64,000 nt of DNA from Rachycentron canadum (taxonomy: Eukaryota; Chordata; Actinopteri; Carangiformes; Rachycentridae): the NCBI GenBank assembly GCA_038496675.1, contig CM076659.1:24025485-24089484 (forward strand). The letters run 5' to 3'. The position numbers and the translations under genes were made by a program. The first letter of the stretch is position 1. Every line of letters begins with the position of its first letter. Of the stretch, positions 24,038 to 37,189 are shown piece by piece. The notes beneath the pieces are model-generated. The model had not been told where the DNA came from and made no database searches. It was given only the letters and a program-made list of their open reading frames with translations.

Positions 24038-26530
24038 CATAATGAAGTGGCAGACAGAGACAGACAAATGAGTTGAAAGTGAGCTAAATGAGGGGGAGGA
24101 ATAGATCATAAATGTAATGCGGGAGGCTGGAGGAGCAGTGTAGGGAGACTATGGTCATAATGAGCATCTGCTGTTTAATGGCTTGCTGAGTAGAGCTGAA
24201 TGCTCCTCTGGGATCCACAAAGAACAGCAAGCAGCACCAACATCGGGGAACCAACTCAGACCCAGCAAAAAAGGGCATGAGCATGACCTGGCAAGTCATA
24301 GTGACTTCCAAGATGAGCAAAATGGGCAGAACCTACATGGAGCATTAAGTGTCCCCCAAATTATCAAAGTAATCTGGTCAAAGTTTCATTCCATCTTTGG
24401 AGCAGTCACATGGCTTGCACCATGGGACAAATCAAGGAGAACAGGTCCATTTTAGTCACGTAATGTAGTAACGACTACTCATGGGTCAGAGGCACATCAA
24501 GCATTTTCTTTTCATTTTTCTGCACCAATCTCTCTTTTTTTGCTAGGTATTAGAAAAAGACACTGCTGAGAGCTGAAATATATCATCTCAAATCAGCTTG
24601 AAAGTTAAAAACAAACAAAGAGCTTGGTTTTCCAGTGTCCTGCTTTTTGCAACTTGTATTTCTTGGCTTCAACATCAAGTGAAAACTGACACTTTATATT
24701 TCAAAGTATCCAACATTTCACATCTAGGAAATGCATAAATGCAAATTGAGGTTATCTGAATGTTACTGTGTTCTTTGCTATTGAAAAAGTATGTAAAATA
24801 CCTTCCATATACATGCACTTGAGTAACCAGGCACATTTAGCTTTCTGTAGCTTGGATTTCTTCAGGACATGGGAAACCTGATTTCTAATTGGGACAAAGA
24901 AACTTTTTCCCAGGTGAACTTCTTGTGTGTGTGGAAATGTCCTTAAAGATTGAAGCAAGTTTGGTAGTGAAATAATGTTGCCATATTGAAAGGCAATGTT
25001 TTATTTTTATATAAAAATAAAACTAAAATAAAAACATCATCCAATTTATGAACACTACTATGTTGCCACACACCATGAAATTCACAAAACTAATTAAAAC
25101 ATAAAATATTTCTGATGGCCTCAATGAAAGAGTAAAGTGCACTGTCTCACTTGGACTGGTTTTCCCTCCACTGTCACACAACCTTCAACTCCACATTGCT
25201 GAGAACATCTGAAAAACAAAAGAAACATCACAGTCAGAAAAACAGGCCATCATAACAGAACGGTGTGTGAGAAAATAACCTATGCACTAGTTCTGCTCGA
25301 TATGAGAGAGAGAGAAAAAAAAAAATTGCACTGTAAGTGCAGTACTCAGTACTGCGATGACGACACAACTTCCTCTACCATTGTAGTCTCTGACACCATG
25401 GCCCGTGTCCAGGCTGTGGGAATATAAGTTCTTCACTGTCACTGTACATGAACTAAATAATGTTTACAGCAAGCAGTCACCACTTCCATTGAACAATTTC
25501 AGCAGATAATCAGATGTTCTGTGCCTTTACATACAGTTGATACATGGTCACCATATGTTCCATCACTGCTAGATTTTCCTGTGAGTCAGATTCAGATGAC
25601 AGACACCTGGTCTAAATTTGTTTTTCGAACATTTAGAAACTAGTTGGTTTTGATGCAACACAGCCACAATAATGACATCCACTTTGACCACACATTGCAC
25701 AGTAAAACTTTCAGCTAATAAAGCCTTTTTAATGCCGATTCCATTGTACACAGAGTTTGGGATCATTATGACCTCAGCTCCGTTGGATACTGGAATATTT
25801 TATGATTGTCACTCTGCTTTTTTAGCTGGAAGCAGCAATGCAGTGGTAGAGAAGGATGTGCCGATCAACCTTGTTCAGAAAGGGTGCAGCCTCATTTTGC
25901 AGACTGTAATAACAGGAAAACAATGTGTAAAATGCAGTGGTGGTATAAATATAATTCTAATATAATGCAGTGTTTAACAGATTTGGCTGCTTACCCATAT
26001 GTAAATAAATCATCAGCACTGCCACAAAGACACCCCCACAGGGTGTGATGGTGGCAGGGTTTGTTCCACTAAACATAAGGTCTGTGTGCCCGTCTGTGCC
26101 ATACTGATATCAGAAGAATAGTTGATGTGTACTTCAGTCAAACCGTGGTTGTGCTGGATGATCAACCTTTCACACAAATAAGGGACTTGCCAGGATCAAG
26201 CTATCCCTTTGTTCTCCATTTGCCAACAGGATTGGAGAGCATCTGTCAGGACTGGCTGAGTCCTCTTCTCAGCTGTCTGGGATTATGCAACAGTGCTCCC
26301 TTCTTTCCACGGGCACTATACAGACTGATGCACAGACTGCAAAAGTGTGACTGGGGAGCAAATAGATATAAGCACCTGTCACACAAGTGGTTTGCTAATG
26401 AACAGTGTTCAGTGTGTATGGATGAGTGTAAATCAGTGCTGAGCTGGAGAGAGCAGTTTGTTACAATACAGACTGATGAACTGTAGGAATGACAGTCTTT
26501 GATAAAAATTAGACATCATTTTTAGAGATA

Positions 26531-26532
<2 letters not shown>

Positions 26533-26561
<29 letters not shown>

Positions 26562-26562
26562 C
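26533..26562 (+). repeat. (AAAAC)n short tandem repeat
   Basis: About six consecutive pentamer units. Confidence 0.85.
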
Positions 26563-26584
26563 CTCTAGTTGACTACTATGCACT

Positions 26585-26760
26585 GGCATCCTGCGATCCA
26601 TCCATCTATTAACTATACTACTTTTGCGAGGGGCTGGAGCCTATGTCAGCTGACATTAAGCGAGGGCAAGGTCCAGAAGGCCCCTGGGGTGGAAAACCAG
26701 AACCTTCTTGCTGTGAGGTGATTGTGCTAACCATTGCACCACCTAGCTGCCTGCTTGATG
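26585..26760 (-). repeat. SINE-like repeat, internally deleted minus copy
   Basis: Starts with 'gatccatccatctatt', passes 'ggggctggagcctatgtcag' and ends with 'gaaccttcttgctgtgagg' and 'gtgctaaccattgcaccacc'. This is the minus reading of the same family as 17693-17985, with the middle lost. Confidence 0.7.
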
Positions 26761-26984
26761 CAAAGATGAAAACCAAATTATGTCTTGGACAAAGACCAAT
26801 GGAGTCAACAACACATAACAGAGATGTGTGATCTACTTGAATGGGTGGTCTTTTGAACCCTGCTGTATATTTGCTTAAATATTGACGAATCTGACAGATA
26901 TATTTGTAGCCTAAACAAAAAATATCTCGCAAATATAAAATGGATATGCAAATACAAACTTTTCATAAATAATAAAGTCTGTGA

Positions 26985-27070
26985 ATACATTCATCCATCC
27001 ACTATCTATTCTCCTTGTAGGGTTGCCAGGGATGTAGCCAATCCTAGCTGACACTGGGAAAGGGAATGGT
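26985..27070 (-). repeat. SINE-like repeat tail fragment
   Basis: The block 'attcatccatccactatc' followed by 'gggttgccagggatgtagcc' and 'cctagctgacactggg' matches the tail half of the same SINE-like family. Confidence 0.6.
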
Positions 27071-27479
27071 CCACTCTGGAATGAATTTAGGGAGTTAACT
27101 TTCCTACAGAAATGACAGTCTGTCAACATAAGATTGTTTGTGGCTTTATGAGAATATTTAGCAGCTACAAGGACCAAAGAGAACCAACTACTACTAATAT
27201 GCAACATTTACTGTCACATTGGTGATTGCTGACCCCACTATGATCTATGTAAATAAGCATCATGAAATAACACAGATTAACTCTTTAAAAGACACATTGA
27301 GGGTTTCATGTTTTTTCCTGCCTTTATTTTTCATTCATTTTTCAGTGTTGTCATTTTTAAAAATCAATGACTCAATCAATGAAAGTTAAATCATCAACCC
27401 GTTGACTGTATTCACAATCACACTAAAAATAAAAGTAAAAAATTTAAATCGAAGGCTCAACCAACTTGCATGAATTTCA

Positions 27480-27990
27480 TCACAGCAACTCATAGTGTGA
27501 TTCAGTAGTGGGTATGGCCCCCACGTGCCTGTACGCACTCCTGACAATGTCTGGGCATGCTCTTCATGAGCAGCAGATGGTTTCCTGGAGATATTCTCCC
27601 AGATTCCTGGACAGCCTGTGGCGGTACTTGGCTGCAGGGGATGCACCAATACATAACATCCCATAGGTGCTTAATTGGATTTAGGTCAGGGGAAAATGAG
27701 GTCCAGTCAATAGCATCAATGCCCTCATCATCCAGGAACTGCCTATACTCTACCCACATGAGGCCAGGCAGTGTGCTGCACCAGGAAAAACCTAGGGCTC
27801 ACTGCACCAGCAAAAGGTTTGACAATCGCTCTGAGGATTTCATCCTATTACATAACAGTAGTCAGAGTACCATTGGCTATGACATGGACGTCTGTGCAAG
27901 GATATGCCTCGCCAGATCATCACTGTCCCACCGCCAAATTGGTCATGCTAGAAGTATCTTGCTTTTGTCTCTCCATTGATCCTGTTGTCA
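27480..27990 (-). mobile_element. Tc1-like transposase C-terminal fragment
   Basis: The minus strand gives DWTSFSPDLNPIKHLWD, the region around the last acidic residue of Tc1/mariner DDE transposases, followed by SMPRHCQECVQARGGHTHY and a stop. The N-terminal part is missing and the upstream frame is broken. No inverted repeats could be matched. A separate family from the other Tc1 elements here. Confidence 0.75.
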
Positions 27991-27999
27991 CTTTCATTT

Positions 28000-30900
28000 G
28001 CACCAAAGTAGGTAAAATTGATTTCATAGTCACCTGTGCATCCTAAGTGGACAGATTGATATCCCTGACTTGCTGGTATACACTTAAGATTAAGCGTCCC
28101 CTTAATTAGTTGGAGCAGTGTAGATAAAAACTCTGTAAACCATACTAACCAAAGAAAACTTCAACACAGAAACTGTTTGTGTTGTTCTAAAGGTGATTTG
28201 AAGTTTCTTTCACCATCTGATCCTGACTTATGCTCAATCTTTTGAGCAGTGATCATTGGCCTTTTATCCTTGTCCCTGAATAATCGGCTCCAAATCTTCT
28301 AATGCTCTAAATGTCTTCTCGCTTGTTAGAAAGCACAGTTTAGTATAATGAGAAAAAAATAGCACTGGTTGTTACTGGTTCTTTGTGATTACTAAATGAA
28401 TATGGTTTAAAAAAACAACAAAAAAAAAAACACTTCCTGATCTTCTGAATTCATAGAGCAAAAAGAGATTGGCATCATTGCTGAAGAGAATTAATAATTT
28501 AATTAATCAAACAACAATTGATTCTCTGCACTGCTATGAAAGAAAAAAATTATTAAAATGCTATTTTATAAAACCAAATAGTCACTTAAAGTCACTAAAT
28601 CTTCAAATGGAAAAACATTTGACTTCAACATAAAGCCCTCACAAGCACAATTGCCAGTTCAATGAAGTTGAAGAAAACTTAAAAATTAAAGAAGGATCTT
28701 TCTGACATTATGTTCTCAAAGCATCTCCCAAAGCCAGCCTGTTCAAGCCTGAGGGAACACAAAACAAGTCAGAGTGTTGTCGCTCAGCACTCTGACTTGT
28801 TCTGTGTTGCCTTAGGCTTGCTCGGCTGAGCAAAACTTCCTGCTCAACTATTCATTACAGCCTGCCTATCGTGTCTCAACATGTTGTAAGACACCTTGCC
28901 AGTTCATTTTCCAGATACACACACTCCACAGACACCCCTGACAATGTCCTGAAACCAGTCTCTGCAGAAATGCATACTACACAACAGCTGACGTGTTACT
29001 GTTCACTGAACTATCTTCAGATGTTCAGCTTATTTTCTAACAACTTAATCTTCTAAATATTTCTTTAATGTAGCACCTTGGTTGGAAAGGGTTACATTGA
29101 GCACCACTAAGTCATTGTCCTATGGTATATCCTATCTACCATGGAATATTTTATATTAAGACAGATTGACTGCATTCAACAATTCAGTTATATTCAGCTA
29201 CTGCAACCCAGTTGGGTCTTAATCAGATGGTTGCGTTATGTATGGGTCATACGAAGGAGTTTTGAAAATCTATGATTACATATTCAACATGGAGCATTAT
29301 CCAGCTGGAAGTAGCCATTAGAAGATGGTACAAAACAGGGAAGAGGAAATCAGAAAGTGTGTCTGCTGTTCTCCTCTACCCCAGTCATGCAGAAGCCTGT
29401 AGTTCTTTTTAACAATGCTGAGCACAGCTTTTTGTCAGTGTCTGTTAACCATCATGTGGAATAAAGTTCATGAAGAACTACTAAGTGTTGTCAATGTGGG
29501 AATGAGCTAATTGCACAAATGTGTCAGGGAAGCAGTGAGGGCAGAACCCAAACAATTATTGACTGGCAGAAAGCGTCCAAAGAGAGCCAAAAAAAAAACA
29601 CTCCCTAACCAATTATACCACCTGCAGCAGCAGCAGCCTGCAACGTTGACACGGTGCATGTTGGGTCCAGACATTCATGCTGTTAACACCAAATTCTGGG
29701 TCAAACAAATCAAAACCCTAACTGATTCTGATCAAGTCAATGAAGGTTGAACCCAGTCCTGGCACATGAGTGCAGCATGCCCTGGGCACCCTAAATGTCA
29801 GGCACACAGAGAAGCCTGGTAGAGAGAGCGAGAGAGAGAGAGACAGGGACTTAATGGTTTTATGTATTGCACTGCTGCCACATGATTGGCTGATTGGAGA
29901 ACTACATAAATGAGCAGGTATAGCTGTGGGAATAACTAATTAAGTGAACAGTGAGGGTGTAAGCAATCATGGCATCCAGTGATTAGTTTTCTGCCCCCTG
30001 CGCAGTGTGCCCTTGGTTATTTGTGAGTAGAAAACCAGTCTACACAACAGTCTGAACATGCTTCAAAAAACACAAATGTCTACATATTTTTCAAAAGTAA
30101 TGTCTAAAAATACATCTGTTATAACTGATTACCACTGCTGACGGGAAAGAAGCTTGTAACATTCTCTCTCTAGCTCCTCAAGATAACACATACTAACATA
30201 CCACAGTTGGAGGAACAGTCACAGTTGGAGGAACAGTCGGTCTTTCCTCAGGGGACAACTTGGTTCCAGTATTTAACCCAGCAAATGCATTCACATTCAA
30301 AACAGGTACACACTTGCTCAGATACATTTAAAGACATGTCTTTGTCTAGCCACTAACTCTGTATTTTACATCCCTGAGAAAGTCATTCCAAAGCCCTCTC
30401 CCAGATTGACCTGTGTTTCTTGTTATAGCCAGTAGCCAGGAGGTTAGATGGAGCTGGTGTATCATCAGCCTCTCACAGATGTGATCAGGTATTTCTTATG
30501 GGGCTATTGCCCCAGATTTCAGGTTTCTTGGCTTTCCATACCTTTTTTCACCTCCTTTTCTTCATGTGTTCAATACTAATTCCCTGTGTCATTTCATTTT
30601 ATTACACATAACTTAATTTATGGACATATATGTATTGATTTCTTTGTATATGTGGATAACTTATTACTACTTATTTCATGTCAATAGCCCCATCAGAAAT
30701 ATATTTACTGAGAAAAATGTCAACACATTCAATACCTATTTTCCACGCTGTAGTTTTAGTCATGAATCTACACAGTTTTATTTATCTGACCTGTTGTCTC
30801 AACAAAAACTTTACACTTTAACCTTAACAAAGGTAGGTTTACTTCAAGCCTGTTGTATTTAGTTACATAATCTTTTCCAGGTGCACGTCTAATCATGTTT

Positions 30901-33520
30901 TTCCAGCTCAAGAGCAAACATATGCTGTGGACACACAGAAAATATACAGCAAACATCAACCTATGAGACAAAGAGCTTTGTTTTTATGGTTGCACAAAGA
31001 CTTTTGTCAGCAGCTCCTCAACATGTTGACATTTTCAGTTGTCATTTTGATGAAGTGTGAGAAACCCATTTTTACTTGAAAGACAATGTTATTACAGAGA
31101 GTTTAATCTCATCAGCCCACAGAAGTTTGTTCTAGAACTCTGATGTCTTGATGATGGGTATTGTTTTAAAAATATATATTATGGTGCTAATAGTACTAGT
31201 GCCCCAACCGTGTCGTCATCATTGATTGTCACCCCATTGCCAAACTAAAGATGCCATGGCTCATGTCTCAGCCATTTGAGGGCATTAATGGCTGGTTGGA
31301 TTAAGTTAAAATTGGTGTTCTTCATTTATAGTAATGCCTTGTAATTTGGTTGTTAGAGAATGTGAATAACAGTTTCAAATTGCTGTTAAATGCATGTATT
31401 ATGTTGTTGGTGTGATGGTACAGATTCCATTCTTAAAACTTTCAGAAAAATGTTTCTATTTCAATAAGAGGACAGTTGCTGGTATCACTCGAAATCAGGC
31501 TCTCATTGGAAGATTGGTGAATTTTAAGAGTAAAATAACTCAGCTATCAAAAAGTGTCCAATGCAGTGTCCATGACTTTTTAAAGACACGTCTCACAATC
31601 ATATAAGTGAAGTTAAGAAAAACCTTAATAATATGTTGATGTTTCATTTTACTTTGATTGTTGTCTCTATAACAATCCCACCCAGATGTGTGTGGGGCTG
31701 CATTAAATCCATAAAACTTAACAGCATTACCAAAGGAATCAAGTAGCTCCAATTACCACAGGGCAGGGTTTGTCCTCACACACAAACACTATCTCCCTGT
31801 AAACCCCAGGGCCTTTCTAATTACCAAGTGTTGTTTCAAACATCAGTAATATGCTCTCAGGACTGGAGTGGGGCTAGCCCTACAGCTAACACTAATTAAG
31901 TTTCCACTCAGAACATAACAGAAATGAACAAGTCAGTCGTCAGTGTCACAAGCAATGTCAAAAAGGGAAATCAGCTTTTTATAGCTACCTCATTATCTAT
32001 GTGCCACTTCAGAAATGCAGCCACCATTGGAATTCTTCAGAAAAACAAATTATGGGAATGAAAAAAGCTGATGCACAATTTATGACTCAAAAAATGCTCA
32101 CAGTCGAGAGTGAAACTGTTTGACTGCTGTCACTAACGAGAAAGAGAAGTGATGATCTAAATCTCAAGTGTCGCTGTTATGCTACTCAGATCTTATGATC
32201 CAGGACAAGGTTTCCTATACAGTCCTCTTCTCTGATGGCTGAGTTACATGTAGTTGTTTTTCTTTGCTTGTGTAAGGGCTATGTGGATGTTGGCAGCCTT
32301 GTCTGTCAAGAGCACACAGACTTTGGTCAAGGGCAAAGTATAGCAACAACTTCAAGCCAGAGTGTCATTTTGTGCAAGAGCCATGAGTGGTGGAATATTC
32401 CCAATGATTTTAGTGATTAATCTTAGTGTTGTTATCAGATTAAATTTTCCGCAAGACCAATATATTGGTCCATGACATGGTATCTTTGTATCTTTTACAG
32501 CAAGATTCAGAAACTTTGGGGCATGCTAACATTCAGAATGTCAGAGGGATAAGAAAGGAAAGCTGGATCTTGCACATCTCAAGTGCAGTGTTTCTGTCAC
32601 TTTCTAATAGAAGACGTGCACATGCCAGGTGACAACTGAATGTGTGTTCAACCTACAATGAAGCCATTCAAACATATCTCATAGGCTGACTTTCTCATAG
32701 TACCTGTTAATCTGCTGTGTAGTTCCATACATTTCCACAGAATTATTTATATAAACATCATAAGCAATGTTTGGTTTCACTTATCTCCTGTCCATATGCA
32801 CACACACAACTGTGCATACTATCTTCCTGTTTCTTCTCTCTCTGTGTGAAGGAAAACAGCCAAAAACTCTCAAAACTTATTTTCTGTAGTTATTGTAATG
32901 GAAGTGATATTCGTTTAAGGAATTAGCGTGACTATAATGAACAGATGTCTGAACATGACATATGGGCATGAGCACTTGCAGTTAATTAATGATGGAACTG
33001 CCATGCGTGTAATTCTTTAATTTTGTTTTTGCAGCGCTTAGCAGGGTTTTTCGGAGTTGCTGTATTGATCAACCACCTGTTTACATACTTTTATTGACCT
33101 GCATGAATTTGGCATCTGAACAAAAAAATAATAAAAAAAAAAAAAAGTCCCATGGCAAACAGTGGCATTTCTGTGAGGTCATTCAGCAATTGACTTTTTC
33201 CACGTTGATTGGATTGTGTGCTGAAATATATTTATTTTCACTCTTCTTAAAATGCACTCGATGAGTTAATGTCTAACACAGACATTACAAACATTTAATC
33301 TCTGATATGATTTCTGGCCTACATACAACTGCCATGGCAACAGGATCACGACCAGAAACAGCTGTGGCAAAATAATTGGCATCGCTTATGTCTCATCGTT
33401 TTGGGCACTTAAAGGCAAACTGGTCGTCCATGTGACCAGGGATTCGAACTCCACGCCATGACCTTTTTTTTTTTTTTTTTTTTTTTAAATGAATTGTTAC
33501 TAATGTATAGAATTTTCTTA
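28000..33520. other. Gene-poor stretch
   Basis: AT-rich with no recognised gene or complete element. Contains the hairpin at 28735-28828, a GA run near 29826-29842, and an 18-bp direct repeat 'cacagttggaggaacagt' repeated at about 30203-30238. At 33430-33460 a tRNA B-box-like block (minus reading gttcgaatccc) adjoins a 20-plus T run, perhaps a SINE scrap. Confidence 0.4.
28735..28828. other. Long imperfect hairpin, pre-miRNA-like
   Basis: Bases 28744-28776 can fold back on 28788-28820 with few mismatches. The inner arms aacaagtcagagtg and cactctgacttgtt pair perfectly around an 11-nt loop; the outer arms (caagcctgagg with ccttaggcttg) pair with one G:U-type mismatch. A further CAGCC/GGCTG pair extends the stem to 28735-28828. 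The size resembles an animal microRNA precursor. I do not recognise the arms as a known microRNA; a folded-back MITE is the main alternative. Confidence 0.55.
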
Positions 33521-33529
33521 ACGGAAAAT

Positions 33530-34380
33530 TATGACGCGGGAAACGAGTGTTTTTATTGTTCGGTCATTTTTACGTCACTTCTGGCGACCGCGATTTTCTA
33601 ATATATGACATTTGGAGTTTGTTCGGATTGGCTAATATATACACAAAGATCGCAAGTTAATACAATCACCAGTGAAGCCAGTAGCTCACTGATACAGCTC
33701 CAAAGCTGAGTATGGTCGGACACCAAAACACAGTCTCGGCTTTACCATTCTACTGGTGAATTCAGGCGGCTGCACAAGTTAACACACCCGTCATCCCAAG
33801 GTGCGTTATATGAAGACCTAAAGGACACTATAAAAGAAACTGGTTAAACTTTGTTTCTACAGGCAGTACCCCGTCGTGGGAAAAGGCTAGCATGCTTGCT
33901 GCTAGCCGTAAAGCAACAGTCTCACCAGACTGTCGCTAATGTTAGCATAGCTACGCCAGCTTTTAGAGTCTCGGGCGGTGCTCTGACTTGTATCTTTGCC
34001 TGTACCTGAGAACAGACCTGTGGCCTCAGTCATCTTGTGTTCGTATTATATTTTCCTTGCGATGCTGCCACATTCGTATGATGCTTCCAAGTGCAGACGC
34101 AAGTGCCTTAGCCTCTAGAATAATGCTACAGCTAGCTGCTGGCGATACCACAACTACTCTCAGTAGCAGATTCTGGTCAGAGACATTAATGAGGCATTTG
34201 TCAGTGATATCGTGACTCACCAATGTTGGTTTCCAACATGTAGCGATCCAAGCAGAGGAACGAAGCACAACAAATCCCAATGTTTGGAGTTAGAAGTCAA
34301 CTTCAGCGAGTCGCTGTTCATTCGGCCATCTTGGTTCTGCTGGAAAACTTGGACGCAACCAAGTCTGGTCTACCGAGGGG
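33530..34380. promoter_or_regulatory. CpG-rich segment, candidate promoter
   Basis: CpG dinucleotides are much denser here than in flanking DNA (for example gacgcggg, gcgaccgcg, gggcggtg). A CRE-like TTACGTCAC lies near 33570 and an inverted CCAAT box (ATTGGCTAA) near 33628. It could drive an upstream 5' exon of ndst2 (minus) or an unannotated plus-strand transcript; donor-like AG|GTGCGT sits near 33800. No protein is recognised in the open frames at 33988-34400. Confidence 0.35.
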
Positions 34381-34519
34381 GTGGGGGTTTTAAAATGTGA
34401 CTACACTATGATCTATCAAAAGTATGTTTTCACAGACCAAAGTCCAAATGTAAACAGAGAATTCTCTGCTGTTCAAGTTACACGAAGCACGGTCATTGTT
34501 GCACACGTTATATAGGGCT

Positions 34520-34890
34520 CAACCTTGAACGATGAAAGTTCTCATCAAGTTTTCTTGTCCTTCCAGTCCTTTTTTTGTTCTTGACCTCTCCTGATTCTTC
34601 AGATTTCTTTATAATAGCTTGAATACCACATCTTGAGGATCCAGTTTACATACAACGTGTGTATATAATGCTCAAGCATGTCTTGCACAAACCTTTTTTA
34701 CAGCAGTCATTTTGACATGAAATAGTAAGACAAATAATAAAAGTGTTAGCAATGACATTAATTAATTAATTAATTTATTTATTAATTAATTAGTTGTTTT
34801 TTAATACTGCATACACATTTCCTGTATTTTCTGGCTGTAGAGACTGAGAAATAATCATTTATGGTCATCATGGCATTGCTAAATCAATAA
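34520..34890 (-). mobile_element. Tc1-like fragment, same family as 49203-50362
   Basis: The reverse complement of 34545-34660 matches the transposase N-terminal region of the element at 49203-50362 (the 'aggtcaaggac' and 'ggaaggacaag' blocks), and 34800-34880 matches its 5' noncoding part ('tttcctgtattttctgg'). A (TTAA)n run interrupts it near 34760-34795. Degenerate. Confidence 0.65.
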
Positions 34891-34968
34891 ATCAAGTGGT
34901 GGCCAATGAGCACAGTGTAGTGTGTGGATGTTAATTAAGAGTGATGGACCTCTGAACCTCTGAACCTC

Positions 34969-35007
34969 TGAAAGTTTGCTTCACTGTAACAGTGAAGCAA
35001 ACTTTCA
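34969..35007. repeat. Near-perfect 39-bp palindrome
   Basis: The 19-nt arm tgaaagtttgcttcactgt is followed after one base by its exact reverse complement. Three direct copies of acctctga lie immediately left, apparently splitting an even longer palindrome (agtgatg on the left, atcact on the right). Confidence 0.9.
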
Positions 35008-35861
35008 TCACTATTTGGTGGATGTGAAAGGTGGAATGATTAGAAATGTATATTTTTGTAATAAGTCCCACAGACTTTAATCAATCATTACCAAAGTTTA
35101 TGCAAAGACAGAGTGATGACACATTTGAAGCACATTTAGCATTATTCCCTTAAGCAGATTTTTAAAATACTTTTTGCATTTGTGGCACCCCCTAGAGGAA
35201 GAATATCCCAAGACACTATAACAATGCAAGGAGTTCATATTTTGATTAATGAGCTGTTAAACAGGAGCAGGAGGTCGCCGGCTCAACTCCGGACCAGATG
35301 CACCATTTGCAATGTCAATCTCCCACTCCAATTCCCGGTCTCTCCACTGGCCATTGTTTCAAAATGGATTGACAGAATGAAATTGTTTTGATAAAGCTAT
35401 TTATTTCTAGATATAAATTCACTTCACACAAATTGCAAGACAATGATAATATAATTTTTTTCTGTGTGATTTTCATGAATTCTTGTCCTGTAGTTTTTGT
35501 TGCACAAACACCCTTAGTGGGGAAAAGCATTTACTGTTCAGACCCTTAATAAACCTGAGCAAAAATAAGGATCATGGTTGAACATAAAGGCTTCTAGAAA
35601 CATATTCCACCTCACTACATTTACACGGTGAGCAACAGAGGAACAGGACTGGACTCTTTTGGACTGAAACAATAAATATTTAATACTTACCTGCTCAACT
35701 GGATAAATTTATTAGATTAACATGCAATAATTGGACTCTTTATAATTAAGGACACTCTTTTCATCTTGGAGAATTGAGAATTGTGTTTGTGATATTTACA
35801 TTGTAAATAAAAGTCATTTGAATATGCACACAATGCACACAACCCATCTGTTCTGGTTATT

Positions 35862-35865
<4 letters not shown>

Positions 35866-35904
<39 letters not shown>
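35866..35904 (+). repeat. (GT)n microsatellite
   Basis: About 19 consecutive GT units. Confidence 0.95.
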
Positions 35905-35905
<1 letters not shown>

Positions 35906-37189
35906 CATGCTCTTGCATAGCTATAGCTATAGTCATGCAATAGTTGATCATATCTGCTAAAGATACAGATATATTCACATCTGCTTCTTTCTAACTAGAG
36001 AATTTGAGAAATTAGTTCATAATGTCTGATACAGCTGGTAAGAGAGAAGCCAGTGGCTAGTTTTAAGAGTGACAACAAAAAGTAACTAAAGCCAAGCTGA
36101 ATGTCTATGATAGGGGGATAGAATGCAAAGCTGCTGACTACATTGATAAGAAAGAAGAAAAAAGGAAGGAAAGAATGTGTTTGTAACTGCAGTCCCTCTG
36201 CCTCATGCTACTACATCCTCTCATACAGACATTTTTCTCTTGCTCAAATCTTCCAAGATACCTTTAAGCAGGCTCCCTGCTCCAGGACCACTAACCACAA
36301 TCTAATATGATTTACTGAATGAAAAGGAGTGTTCATCTGATTTGTGGACAAAATGGCAATCACTCCAGCTGAAAAACTACTACCTTAAGAAACATGTTGT
36401 TCGTCCAGTTGGTAACCAATGTTAACTGGATTCTGGAATCTGGCTTCAAGAAAGGCAGTGAGGACAACATTAAAGTGTCACTGATGACATCATGTTCCTC
36501 AACAAGCACAATGAAGGTATATGGAAAACATACCTGGCTATTACCAAATGTCTCTGCCCTTCAAAACCAACTTGCTTGACAACAAACATGCTGCCATGAT
36601 TTGTCTCAAACACCTCAAAAGCACAAAGGGATTGTAATGGGATGAAAATTATAAGGAGAATTGTGTCAGGTCCCATGGAAGTGTTGATGATGCTGACTTC
36701 AACTACCTACACTTGTTGAAATGAGAATTGAACTCACAGCCTTGTGAGTACTGCTTAACTGTGCATCTGTTCAGTGCAGCCTCCTCTCCTGGATGTGCAA
36801 ACTACAGGCTGAAGCTTCTAGCTAGGAAGTAGCAACATCTACCCTTGAGGCTCACAGTGAGTTGTAGCTTGAGGGACATCGATGTAGATGACAGATAACA
36901 AGTGCTAAAAGCACTGACATGTTCAACTTGCCTGAGAAGCATATGGACTCAGAGTGTACCTGTTATGAATGAGCCACCAATGTGACAGACATGCCAAACT
37001 GCCACTTGAGAGTTGTTAGGATTCAATGGGATATGGCTTCTGACCACCTCTCACTCAACATTAGCCTGAAGAATCAGCCTGCAATATATTTCAATAACAG
37101 TATCTACAATCAGTACAGTTTCATTCATTCTTGTTTTTTTTTTTTTTTTGTCAGTTGATCTTCCTACATTAACAGAAGCCCAGAGGCTT

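Larger units (their letters stand above)
23190..26580. other. Gene-poor stretch
   Basis: No gene recognised. Open frames of 80-119 codons at 25672-26486 have no homology that I know and no clear splice sites. A minus-strand segment near 25200 shows a polypyrimidine tract and CAG, and could be a 5' UTR exon of ndst2, but this is weak. Confidence 0.4.

Noticed and set aside
25672..26486. Overlapping plus-strand open frames of 80-119 codons
   Set aside because: No start context, splice sites or recognisable motifs; composition like the flanking noncoding DNA.
27557..27979. 140-codon plus-strand open frame
   Set aside because: It is antisense to a Tc1-like transposase fragment whose minus-strand reading is the recognisable one.
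33988..34400. Possible small zinc-binding protein (cysteines near 34215-34260)
   Set aside because: Cysteine and histidine spacing does not fit a THAP or other finger that I can name, and the frame is short.
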